Shown here one piece after another: positions 8,126 through 16,182 of a DNA stretch of 64,000 nucleotides. The stretch comes from Croceicoccus sp. (GTDB taxonomy: Bacteria; Pseudomonadota; Alphaproteobacteria; Sphingomonadales; Sphingomonadaceae). The DNA lies in contig NZMY01000013.1 of assembly GCA_002694745.1 (NCBI GenBank), positions 1-64,000 on the forward strand. Reading direction: 5' to 3'. The notes beneath the pieces are model-generated. The model had not been told where the DNA came from. It ran no database searches and saw nothing but the letters and a program-made list of their open reading frames with translations. Position 1 is the first letter of the stretch. The number at the start of each line of letters is the position of its first letter. The translations under genes and the position numbers were made by a program.

Positions 8126-9838
8126 TCAGTTCGCGCAGGCCCCGCCATCGGGCCATCCGGTCCAGCCGGGCCCGCGCACCACCCTGCCAGGTGCCGCACC
8201 CGTATGCTCGCCCGCCGCGATGACCTGCGTACCGTTCACGAACACGTCGCGCACGCCGGCCGCATATTGGTGCGGCTGCGCATAGGTGGCGTGATCGGTG
8301 ATCGTTGCCGGATCGAACACCACGATATCGGCCTGATATCCGGGGGTAAGCTGCCCCCTGCCCCGCAAGCCCAGGTTCGATGCAGGCAGTCCGGTCAGGC
8401 CATGGATCGCCTGCTCCAGCGGCAAAGCCTTGTCCTCGCGCACATATTTGCCCAGCAGCCGCGCGAAGTTCCCATAGGTGCGCGGATGGACCGCGCTCTC
8501 CAGCGCCTCGCCCTCCGCCGCCGGAGCGCTTGCGTCCGAGCCAAAGCTCATCCACGGCAGCGCGGTCTGAGCCTTCACATTGTCTTCGGACATCATGAAA
8601 TAGACCGCGCCGATCCCGCCGTCCGCAATGACGAGATCGATCACCGTGTCCTCGATGCTGGTGCCGCGCTCCGCCGCGATCTCGGCCAGCGTCTTGCCCA
8701 GCAGCGGCTCGGCCTCCGCCGTCTCGGCCTCGACCAGCAGAACGCCTTCGCCCCCGCCCGCGGCGCGCAGCAGGTTTTCCCAGTCGTTCTCCTCCGCGCG
8801 CATATCGGCAAGGATGCGCGCACGGGTCGCCGGATCTCGCAAGCGTTCGACCATCGCCTCGCGTCCGCCGCTATGTGCCCATGGCGGGATCACCGCATCG
8901 AGGCTCGTCCCGCCCGCGGTATAGAGATACATGTTGGTGGTGATGCGAAGGCCGGACGCGCGTGCTTCCTCGATCTGTGCGACCACTTCGGGCAGCCTGG
9001 TCCAGTTGCGCTTTCCGGCGAGTTTCAGATGATAGATCTCGGCCGGCAATCCGCCCTCGCGGGAAATCGTGATGACCTCGTCGATGGCCTCGCCGATATT
9101 GTCGGCTTCGGACCGCATGTGGCTGATATACATGCCGCCGCAGCGCCCCGCCTCGCTCGCCAGCGCGACCAGTTCGGGCGTCTCGGCATAATTGGCGGGC
9201 GCATAGATCAGCGCGCTGCCGACGCCCATCGCGCCTTCCTCCATCGCCTGCCGCACCAGCGCTCTCATGCGAGTCAGCTGTTCGGGCGTGGGATCGACGT
9301 CCTTCTCGCCAAGCTCGTGAATGCGGATCGTCGTCGCGCCGACGAAGCTGGCGACATTGGGCGAGACGCCGCGATCCGCCAGCGTGTCGAGATATCCGCC
9401 CAGCGTCGTCCAGCCGGGGGCCGTGCCCAATTCCTCGGCCATTTCGCCGCGCATCGCGTCGTTCAACGGGCCCATCGTCCAGCCCTCGCCGAACACTTCC
9501 AGCGTGATGCCCTGTTTCAGGTCGGACATGCCGCGCCCGTCTTCCAGCAGCGAGCGATTGGCCCAGCTCAGCATGTTGATGAAGCCGGGGGCGACGGCCT
9601 TGCCCGATGCATCGACGACCCTGTCCGCCGCGCCCGAAAAGATGCCCACCGCCACGATCCGGTCGCCTTCCACCGCAACATCGCCGATATAAGGCGCGCC
9701 GCCCGACCCGTCGTAGATCGTGCCGCCCCGGATCACGAGGTCATAGGCGTCGTCCGCTTCCAGCGCTTCGCCGGACATTGTCGCACAGCCGAACAACAGC
9801 GGAAGCGTCAGCGCGGCAAACCCGTTGCGGATCGTCAT
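8126..9838 (-). CDS. N-acyl-D-amino-acid deacylase-like amidohydrolase, lipoprotein
   Basis: 570 aa. COG3653-type amidohydrolase; relatives remove acyl groups from N-acyl-D-amino acids. A lipobox LLFGC (Cys18) indicates a periplasmic lipoprotein. Later ligands are recognisable: His240 in YISHMRSEAD, His270 in IYHLKLAG and an Asp in FGSDAS. However, the usual first-strand HxH (PGFIDxHTH) is replaced by PGFINMLSW (84-92), and the usual cysteine motif GNCG by GEGW (117-120). Metal binding must therefore differ from the characterised D-aminoacylases. ATG 9838 is used because GAGAGGGG lies about 7 nt upstream; ATGs at 9844 and 9862 are alternatives. It lies 31 bp after the Tat-exported M19 gene, in the same operon. 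Confidence 0.8.
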   Translation of the reverse strand: MTIRNGFAALTLPLLFGCATMSGEALEADDAYDLVIRGGTIYDGSGGAPYIGDVAVEGDRIVAVGIFSGAADRVVDASGKAVAPGFINMLSWANRSLLEDGRGMSDLKQGITLEVFGEGWTMGPLNDAMRGEMAEELGTAPGWTTLGGYLDTLADRGVSPNVASFVGATTIRIHELGEKDVDPTPEQLTRMRALVRQAMEEGAMGVGSALIYAPANYAETPELVALASEAGRCGGMYISHMRSEADNIGEAIDEVITISREGGLPAEIYHLKLAGKRNWTRLPEVVAQIEEARASGLRITTNMYLYTAGGTSLDAVIPPWAHSGGREAMVERLRDPATRARILADMRAEENDWENLLRAAGGGEGVLLVEAETAEAEPLLGKTLAEIAAERGTSIEDTVIDLVIADGGIGAVYFMMSEDNVKAQTALPWMSFGSDASAPAAEGEALESAVHPRTYGNFARLLGKYVREDKALPLEQAIHGLTGLPASNLGLRGRGQLTPGYQADIVVFDPATITDHATYAQPHQYAAGVRDVFVNGTQVIAAGEHTGAAPGRVVRGPGWTGWPDGGACAN

Positions 9839-9869
9839 TTCCATTCCCCTCTCCCGGACCATGCCCCGA

Positions 9870-11009
9870 TCAAATCCACGTATCGCCCAGCAGCCGCCTG
9901 AAATTGCCACCCAGCACCAGCTTGATATTCTCGTCCGAGTAGCCGCGTCGGATCAACTCCTCGGTCAGGTCATAGGTCTTGAGCGGGTGATCGAAGCCGT
10001 CGGTGTCGATCTTCTCGCGGAATGCATAGGCCGTCTGGTCATATGCCTTGCGCAGCATCTTGTTCTGGTCGGCAGGCATATCGTCATAGCCGTTGAGGTC
10101 GGAGTCGGAGCCGATCCCGACATGTTCGATCCCCACCAGCTTCGCGACATGGTCGATATGCGTGGCCATGTCGGTGACGGTGACGGGTTCGTCCTTGCTG
10201 ACGAACATGCGTACTTCGGTGATGCCCATGACCCCGCCCTTTGCCGCGAGCATCTGGATTGCCTCGTCGCTCTTGTTGCGGACATGCGGATTGATCGCAC
10301 GGCAATTGGAATGGGTGATCGCGATGGGCTTGGGCGAGGCCTCGATCGCGTCCATCGTCGTGCGCTCCGCACAATGCGAGACGTCGACCAGCATCCCCAC
10401 GCGGTTCATTTCCTCGACGATGGCGGCGCCGAAATTGGTGAGCCCGCCATCGACCCTGTCGGTCGAACCCGATCCGATGAAGTTCTGGCTGTTATAGGTC
10501 AGCTGCGCACAGCGCAGCCCCATGCGGTAGAAATATTCGACATCGGCGGGCTTCTGGAACTGGTCGGCGTTCTGGATGCCTAGAATGACGGCGATCTTGC
10601 CATCGGCCTTCGCGCGTTCCAGGTCCGGCGCCTTGTCGACCAGTGTGAAGTGGTCGGACTGGCTGCCGATGTAGTACGACCAGCGGCCCAGATACTCCAT
10701 CGCCTGGTCCTTGCCGTTAAATCCTCCCAGCCCAACCGCCTGGTGGAAACCGGTGATGCCCGACGACTTGAATTCCTCCAGCGATTTCGCGTCGAAAGGC
10801 TCGTCGAAGAAGTCCTCGCGAAAATCGATCTTGAGCGGGGCCAGCATGTCGATCACCAGCGCCTCGTTCACAAGATCCATCGCGCGCCGCGAATAGGTGC
10901 GGCCCGGCGCGGCGGCCAGCGCATAGCTGCCCTTGTTGATCATGAACGCCGCAGCCGCTGCCCCGGCGGAAAGCTTGAGCGCAGAGCGGCGCGATTGGGT
11001 CGATTTCAT
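9870..11009 (-). CDS. M19 (membrane dipeptidase) homologue with Tat signal and altered metal site
   Basis: 379 aa. The N-terminus carries a twin-arginine signal (SRRSALK at 7-13, followed by an alanine-rich stretch), so it is exported folded. The M19 fold is clear: DVSHC with His212, ITHSN with His233, and a late GSDSD aspartate. The first-strand HxD zinc motif is replaced by IDMLAPL (53-59), and the bridging Glu is a Gln (Gln146 in LGIQNA). The first zinc site is thus probably lost. It could be a mononuclear or divergent enzyme, or a binding protein. ATG 11009 has AGAGGGGAAG upstream. It is first in an operon with the D-aminoacylase-like gene, and a regulator-like motif lies 87 bp upstream. 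Confidence 0.8.
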   Translation of the reverse strand: MKSTQSRRSALKLSAGAAAAAFMINKGSYALAAAPGRTYSRRAMDLVNEALVIDMLAPLKIDFREDFFDEPFDAKSLEEFKSSGITGFHQAVGLGGFNGKDQAMEYLGRWSYYIGSQSDHFTLVDKAPDLERAKADGKIAVILGIQNADQFQKPADVEYFYRMGLRCAQLTYNSQNFIGSGSTDRVDGGLTNFGAAIVEEMNRVGMLVDVSHCAERTTMDAIEASPKPIAITHSNCRAINPHVRNKSDEAIQMLAAKGGVMGITEVRMFVSKDEPVTVTDMATHIDHVAKLVGIEHVGIGSDSDLNGYDDMPADQNKMLRKAYDQTAYAFREKIDTDGFDHPLKTYDLTEELIRRGYSDENIKLVLGGNFRRLLGDTWI

Positions 11010-11092
11010 CAAGACTTCCCCTCTGGCCAACGCGGCCAAAGCGCAATGCGCCGGCTGCGTCATTTCAAATCAGGATGATGACGCCTGTTTAG

Positions 11093-11106
11093 AAATTGTC
11101 AAATGG
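11093..11106. promoter_or_regulatory. Candidate operator upstream of the M19/D-aminoacylase operon
   Basis: AAATTGTCAAATGG repeats the 11-mer AAATTGTCAAA found at 7451 in front of the XRE-cupin regulator. It also shares CAAATGGA with the element at 5310. It lies 84-97 bp upstream of the dipeptidase start. Confidence 0.4.
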
Positions 11107-11239
11107 ACCGATCGTTGGCGGGGCAAAGAGACAGGATTTCGCTACAGAAACCCCCGGATATGGGCCGGATTTGTAGCCTCCACGGCTGCTTTAGGGGTTA
11201 GGCGCTCTCACGGTTGACCTGTCCCGGATATCGGTTAGG

Positions 11240-11256
11240 TTTCCAAACAGAAAATT
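11240..11256. promoter_or_regulatory. Candidate operator upstream of the second S12 hydrolase
   Basis: TTTCCAAACAGAAAATT matches the TTnYCAAA pattern of the other sites in this island and lies 16-32 bp before the start codon. The downstream GAGGTGG (11261-11267) is the ribosome site. Confidence 0.3.
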
Positions 11257-11271
11257 TACGGAGGTGGAATC

Positions 11272-12810
11272 ATGTTTGCTATTGGCCGCAACCGGATGCC
11301 GGTTTTCACGACCGCATCGCGTCTCACCTTTGCGCTTCTCGCGGCTGCTCCACTTGCGTGTCCCGCCGCCGCAGCACAAACCGCCCCGGTCGCCGCCACC
11401 GCCTTCGATCCCGACGCGCATCTCGGCGGGCTGCAGGATTTCGTCGACGGCGTCATGGTCGAACAGATCGCCTCTCGCGAGGTTGCGGGCGCGGTGGTGA
11501 CGGTGGTGCATGACGGGCAGATCCTGTTCACCCGCGGCTATGGCTATGCGGATATCGATCAGGACCGGCCGGTCGATCCGATGCAGACCCTGTTCCGGCC
11601 CGGTTCGGTGTCCAAGCTCTTCACCTGGACCGCGCTGATGCAACAGATCGAGGCGGGGCATGTCAGCCTCGACGACGATGTTGCCAAATATCTCGATTAC
11701 GACCTGCCGCCCTTCGACGGCCCGCCGATCCGCGTGCGCGACCTGTTCCAGCACACGCCGGGCCTCAGCGACATTGGCGGCATCATCGTGCGCGATCCGG
11801 AAAACCTGCCCTATTATGCCGACTGGATGAAGGAGAACATTCCGGACCGCATGTGGGCACCGGGGACCGAGGTGTCCTATTCCAACTATGGCTCGGTCAT
11901 CGCAGGCTATATAGTAGAGCGTGTTTCGGGCGAGCCTTTCGCCGACTATGTCGAGAAGCATATCTTTAGGCCGCTCGGGATGAACGCCTCCACCTTCCGC
12001 GAGCCATTGCCCGCCTCGCTGAAGGCGAACATGGCTCTGGGCTATACGCTCGAGGACGGCCAGTTCGTGGCCCAGCCCTATGAATTCGTCAGCCCCGTCC
12101 TGCCGGCGGGATCGGTGGCCGCCACCGCGCCCGATATGGCGCGATTCATGCTGGCCATGCTGAACCGGGGACAACTGGGCGATGCGCGCATATTGAAGCC
12201 GGAGTCGGTGGAATTCCTCTTCAGCGATTCCTTCGCCAACACGCCGAACCTGCCGGGCATGGCGCATGGTTTCCTCGTCTATAACGAAGCCGGCCCGCGG
12301 CTCGTCGGCCATGCGGGCAACACCGGGGACTTCCATTCCGACCTGATCATCGCGCCCGAACACGGTTTCGGCTTCTTCGTATCGACAACCGGCGGGCAGG
12401 AAAGCGGCGCGGGGCGCACCGATCTGGGCCATGCGATCCTTGGCCGCGTATTCTCCGAAGAACCGACCCCGCGCTGGACCGGGACCGATGCGGTGCAGCC
12501 TCCGCTGGGCGCCTATCGCAGTAACCGCCGCGATTACAGCAAGGAGCCGCGCGCCGAATACGACCTCAAGGTTTCGATGCCCGAACCGCATCTCGTGCTG
12601 GTGGAAAGCTATGACGGAACCACCGCGTGGGAACAAATCGGACCGAACCTCTACGAAAAGGTCACGGCGGCGCGCGAAGGCGGACCGTTCACGCAGCTGG
12701 AATTCTACGGCCTGCCCGACAACCCGCGGCTATCCTTCTCCGACCACCCGTACGAGACCTATCACTTCGTCCCGAATGCCCCTGATGCCGCGGAGGCGGG
12801 CGAGGACTAG
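11272..12810 (+). CDS. S12-type serine hydrolase, secreted (no membrane domain)
   Basis: 512 aa. A signal peptide covers about residues 1-36 (cleavage near PAAAAQ). The catalytic motifs SVSK (Ser112-Lys115), YSN (Tyr203-Asn205) and HAG (347-349) are present. The protein is closely related to the product of the gene at 5375-7348 but ends without the C-terminal helices, so it should be a soluble periplasmic or surface hydrolase. The third motif differs (HAG instead of HGG). ATG 11272 follows a strong GGAGGTGG. It is divergent from the M19/D-aminoacylase operon and followed by a strong terminator. Confidence 0.87.
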   Translation: MFAIGRNRMPVFTTASRLTFALLAAAPLACPAAAAQTAPVAATAFDPDAHLGGLQDFVDGVMVEQIASREVAGAVVTVVHDGQILFTRGYGYADIDQDRPVDPMQTLFRPGSVSKLFTWTALMQQIEAGHVSLDDDVAKYLDYDLPPFDGPPIRVRDLFQHTPGLSDIGGIIVRDPENLPYYADWMKENIPDRMWAPGTEVSYSNYGSVIAGYIVERVSGEPFADYVEKHIFRPLGMNASTFREPLPASLKANMALGYTLEDGQFVAQPYEFVSPVLPAGSVAATAPDMARFMLAMLNRGQLGDARILKPESVEFLFSDSFANTPNLPGMAHGFLVYNEAGPRLVGHAGNTGDFHSDLIIAPEHGFGFFVSTTGGQESGAGRTDLGHAILGRVFSEEPTPRWTGTDAVQPPLGAYRSNRRDYSKEPRAEYDLKVSMPEPHLVLVESYDGTTAWEQIGPNLYEKVTAAREGGPFTQLEFYGLPDNPRLSFSDHPYETYHFVPNAPDAAEAGED

Positions 12811-12838
12811 TCCCCCTCGCCCCGTATTCCGGCTGACG

Positions 12839-12877
12839 GCAGGCCAGGCGCCGTGATGCGCCCGGCCTGCTTTTTTT
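12839..12877 (+). terminator. Rho-independent terminator after the S12 hydrolase gene
   Basis: A GC-rich hairpin pairs GCAGGCCAGGCGC with GCGCCCGGCCTGC across a short loop (12839-12870). It is followed directly by seven T residues (12871-12877) and lies 28 bp after the stop codon. Confidence 0.85.
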
Positions 12878-13394
12878 GTCACGCTTTTATGCGGGCAGCA
12901 GCAATCCCCCGGACCGTATGTCGACATCAAACAATGTTCGGGTTGCAGAAGTGAGGGGCTGCCCGAAATTCGACCCGTCGTGTCGTTAACGACAAGAAAA
13001 TCATCCTGCTCAGGACATCATGGTCCCATCGCGGGCCGCCTGGTGAGCAGGTGTGCCAGCGATATAAACCGTCAGATGCTCGATCTGCTTCGGACTGAGG
13101 CGCAAAGCCATCGGCAGCGAACGCCCGGCCTTACGCTGCGAATAGTTGCACGGAACCCACAGCATTGGGTTTTGTGCAAGAATACGTTGACAATCGTCCA
13201 GATTAGAGCAGAACTTTCTCCATATAGGCTTTTGTCGTCTCGATCAGGTCAATATGATCGTGAACGGAAGGCCATCGGGTAGGCGGCGGTAAGGGACGAC
13301 CGGCGAAACCCTGGTCGTTCGATCGACCGGGGGTCCGCAGCCAGATTTGCAAGGCGTGGTGGCATCGCGCTCTTGGTTCAGGGAGAAATTGCAC
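12878..13394. other. Long intergenic region ahead of the TonB receptor
   Basis: About 515 bp without a convincing intact gene. It is more A/T-rich than its flanks. It contains a TTGACA (13187-13192) without a good partner -10 box at 16-18 bp, and a small minus-strand frame (13010-13165) that may be a gene remnant. The TonB receptor promoter is presumably here. Confidence 0.6.
13010..13165 (-). pseudogene. Possible small ORF or gene remnant
   Basis: An ATG at 13165 opens a 51-codon frame ending at TGA 13010. Its peptide has a protein-like stretch (RSLPMALRLSPKQIEHLTVY). The same frame is open about 20 codons further upstream without a start, and another minus frame ending at 13203 also looks protein-like (HIDLIETTKAYMEKVLL). 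Together they could be a frameshifted, decayed gene. No ribosome site is visible and the family is not recognised. Confidence 0.2.
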
Positions 13395-16118
13395 ATGCGT
13401 TCATTCAAGCCCGCGTTTCGCGCGACACTTTCGCTATCCGCGGCCGGCCTTGCACTTGTCGGTGCAGGACAGGTGCTTGCTCAGGAAGCGCAGTCGGACG
13501 AACTGGAACTCACCGAAGTCGCGCCGAGCGAGGAAGAGACCATCGTCGTGACCGGATCGCGGATCAGGCGCGCCGGTTTCGACCAGCCCACCCCCACCAC
13601 TGTCGTCACTGGCGCAGAGCTGATGCAAGGCAGCCCGGTCAATATCCAGCAAGCGTTGAACGATCTGCCGCAGCTGCGAAATTCGGTATCCGCCAACCAG
13701 TCCATTGCGAACACGTCGGCAGGCACGGCTCCCGTCGAATTGCGCGGCCTTGGCACCCAGCGGACGCTGACCCTGGTTAATGGCCGCCGCTTCGTTGGCG
13801 ACAATAATCTCAATTTCGTCCCCGCCAACCTGCTCGAACGTGTCGAGATCGTGACCGGCGGCGCATCGGCAGCCTGGGGTTCGGGCGCAGTAGCAGGCGT
13901 GGTCAACCTTATCCTCGACGATGATTTCGATGGTCTCAAACTCGGTGCGCAGACCGGGATCTCCGATCGCGGCGACGGTGCCCGCTATCAATTCGACGGC
14001 GCGTTCGGGACAGATTTCGCCGATGGCCGCGGCCATTTCATGATCGGTGCCGAATATGTCCACGACAAGGGTATCGGCCCCGGCGGACGCAGGGACCGCC
14101 CGTGGTATGGTGCGGGCCTTGTCAGTGTCGGCAATGGCCAGGTGGAGCTGCAGCCCGACGTCGACAATTTGGTCGTGGCGCCCGGCATTCCGATCACGCT
14201 GGGCGGCACGATCTTCAGCGGCTCGCTTGCCGGACAGGTGTTCGATCCCGACGGATCGCTGCGCCCGGCGCAGGACCGCGATTTCCGCTCGCTCTACGAC
14301 AATCTGATCGTGGGCAGCCCGCTCGACCGCATCGGCAGCTATGCCCGTGCGACCTATGACATCGGCGGCGCGACCCTCTGGGCCGACGTCAGCTATGGCC
14401 GGTCGAAGGTGGACCAGTTCTTCCTGCCCGATCCCGGCGGTTCGGTGCTGGCATTCGCGGTCATGGCCGACAACCCGTATCTGGAACAAAGCGTTCAGGA
14501 CCGGCTGGCAGCGGCAGGCGAACCCTTCTTCCTCCTGGCAAGGCTGTCGGCCGATGCGTTCCCCATCGGCTTCATCGCGACGCGCGAAACGATCGAAGGC
14601 GCCATCGGTATCGAGGGCGAATTCGGCGGAGGCTGGGAATATGACGCGCATTACAGCCACGGCGAGGTTGATACCGGCGAACGTCTGACCAATTCGGCAA
14701 TCAGCGCGAATTTCGCGCGCGCCATCGACGCGGTCGAAGCCAATGGCGCGATCGTGTGCCGCGTGAACGCGGATGCCGATCCGGCGAATGACGATCCTGC
14801 CTGCGCGCCCTTCAACCCGTTCGGCAATGGCGCGCCATCGGCAGAGGCCCGCGCCTATACCACTGGCACGCAAAGGTCGGACGCGGTGTCGAAACTGGAT
14901 GCCGCCGCCGTCCGGGTGCAAGGCGATCTCTTCAACCTGCCTGCCGGCCCGCTTTCGATCGCCTTTGGCGCCGAGGCCCGCTGGGAGGAGCAGGACGAAA
15001 CGGTCGGCGAACTCGACGCCGCCAGCGCTTTCGCCACGCCGCTCTATCCGCAGGCACTTTCGGGCGGCTTCAACGTCAAGGAGGGCTTCGTCGAAGCGCT
15101 CGTCCCCATTCTCAAGAACGATGGCTTCGAAGTCGATTTCAACGGCGCGGCCCGCTATTCCGACTACAGCCTCAGCGGCGGCATCTGGTCGTGGAAGCTG
15201 GGCGGCACGACCCGCCTGTTTAACGACCTCCTGCTGCGTGCAACGCGTTCACGCGACATCCGCGCACCCAATGTGGGCGAGCTGTTCTCGCAGGGCGGGC
15301 TCAACATCCGGCCCATCGTCGACCTCGACACTGCGGGCCGCAACGATCCCAATTACAATCCCAACCCGACGGCACGGGTCATCAGCGGCGGCAATCCTGA
15401 CCTCGTTCCGGAAGTCAGCGAGACCCTGATCCTGGGCGGGTCCTATACCCCGTCCTTCGTGCCGGGCCTGCAGCTGTCGGTGGATTATTACGACATCAGC
15501 ATCAACCGGGCGATCGCCACGGTGACGCCATCGGACATCACCGCCGCCTGCGCCGCCGGGGACCAGGTCGCGTGCGATGCCGTGATCCGCGATGCGACCG
15601 GCACGATCACCGACGTATTCGCCACCTCGCAGAACCTCGCCAAGTTCGAAACCAGCGGTTTCGATATCGAGGCTTCGTATCGTATTCCGCAATTCGCGGG
15701 ACTGCCGGGCATGATGTCCTTCCGCGCGCTTGCCACCTATGTCGACAAGCTGGTCACCAAGACGGGAACGAACACGAACGACACCGCAGGCGACGTGGGC
15801 GATGCGATTGCCGGGCTCCCGAACTGGCGGGCAAACTTCGACATCGACTACATTACGGAGGATTTCAGCCTCAATGCCCGTGCCCGCTATGTCGGCGGCG
15901 GCGATTTCAACGACCAGCTCGACATCGTAAACGGCAAGATCAGCGCACGCACCTACATCGATCTAGGCGCCGAGTTCTCGGTCATGGACAATTTCACGCT
16001 GTTCGGGAATGTCCGGAACCTGTTCGACAAGGATCCGCCGCTGGTGACCACCACCTATAACGCGCATTACGACGTGGTGGGGCGCTTCTTCACCGTGGGC
16101 GGACGCGTAAACTTCTGA
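13395..16118 (+). CDS. TonB-dependent receptor (Caulobacter/Sphingomonad type)
   Basis: 907 aa outer-membrane beta-barrel. A signal peptide (1-30, ending VLAQ) is followed by a TonB-box-like EEETIVVTGSRI (47-58), a plug domain to about residue 180 (QQALNDLPQLRNS, LVNGRRFVGD, VEIVTGGASAAWGSGAVAGV), and a barrel ending in the aromatic-terminated VGGRVNF. It has the long-loop architecture that sphingomonads use for organic nutrients as well as metals. There is no substrate-specific signature. The position right after the peptide island suggests a peptide or amino-acid conjugate, which is inference. ATG 13395 is chosen since the signal peptide begins there and AGGGAG lies upstream. Confidence 0.9.
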   Translation: MRSFKPAFRATLSLSAAGLALVGAGQVLAQEAQSDELELTEVAPSEEETIVVTGSRIRRAGFDQPTPTTVVTGAELMQGSPVNIQQALNDLPQLRNSVSANQSIANTSAGTAPVELRGLGTQRTLTLVNGRRFVGDNNLNFVPANLLERVEIVTGGASAAWGSGAVAGVVNLILDDDFDGLKLGAQTGISDRGDGARYQFDGAFGTDFADGRGHFMIGAEYVHDKGIGPGGRRDRPWYGAGLVSVGNGQVELQPDVDNLVVAPGIPITLGGTIFSGSLAGQVFDPDGSLRPAQDRDFRSLYDNLIVGSPLDRIGSYARATYDIGGATLWADVSYGRSKVDQFFLPDPGGSVLAFAVMADNPYLEQSVQDRLAAAGEPFFLLARLSADAFPIGFIATRETIEGAIGIEGEFGGGWEYDAHYSHGEVDTGERLTNSAISANFARAIDAVEANGAIVCRVNADADPANDDPACAPFNPFGNGAPSAEARAYTTGTQRSDAVSKLDAAAVRVQGDLFNLPAGPLSIAFGAEARWEEQDETVGELDAASAFATPLYPQALSGGFNVKEGFVEALVPILKNDGFEVDFNGAARYSDYSLSGGIWSWKLGGTTRLFNDLLLRATRSRDIRAPNVGELFSQGGLNIRPIVDLDTAGRNDPNYNPNPTARVISGGNPDLVPEVSETLILGGSYTPSFVPGLQLSVDYYDISINRAIATVTPSDITAACAAGDQVACDAVIRDATGTITDVFATSQNLAKFETSGFDIEASYRIPQFAGLPGMMSFRALATYVDKLVTKTGTNTNDTAGDVGDAIAGLPNWRANFDIDYITEDFSLNARARYVGGGDFNDQLDIVNGKISARTYIDLGAEFSVMDNFTLFGNVRNLFDKDPPLVTTTYNAHYDVVGRFFTVGGRVNF

Positions 16119-16144
16119 CCGCGATTACGGGGCAGGCGATCACA

Positions 16145-16178
16145 GGGCAGGCGGGCAAACCGCCTGCCCCTTTACTTT
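16145..16178 (+). terminator. Terminator between the TonB receptor and the convergent DUF2279 gene
   Basis: A perfect 10-bp stem GGGCAGGCGG / CCGCCTGCCC with loop GCAAA (16145-16169) is followed by CTTTACTTTG. It starts 27 bp after the receptor stop and ends just before the convergent gene, so it may serve both. Confidence 0.75.
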
Positions 16179-16182
16179 GCCC

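Noticed and set aside
8204-9901. 565-codon plus-strand open frame opposite the D-aminoacylase-like gene
   Set aside because: Antisense shadow; the lipobox and amidohydrolase motifs are on the minus strand.
11191-12636. Long minus-strand open frame opposite the second S12 hydrolase
   Set aside because: The composition is rich in Arg, His and Gly as expected for an antisense shadow. The plus strand has intact SxxK and YxN motifs and a strong ribosome site.
13187-13216. TTGACA as a -35 box for the TonB receptor
   Set aside because: No acceptable -10 hexamer at 16-18 bp spacing (AGAACT or GAACTT), so it is not listed as a promoter.
12980-13282. 100-codon plus-strand open frame in the long intergenic region
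   Set aside because: No ribosome site and no protein-like pattern; the minus strand looks somewhat more protein-like.
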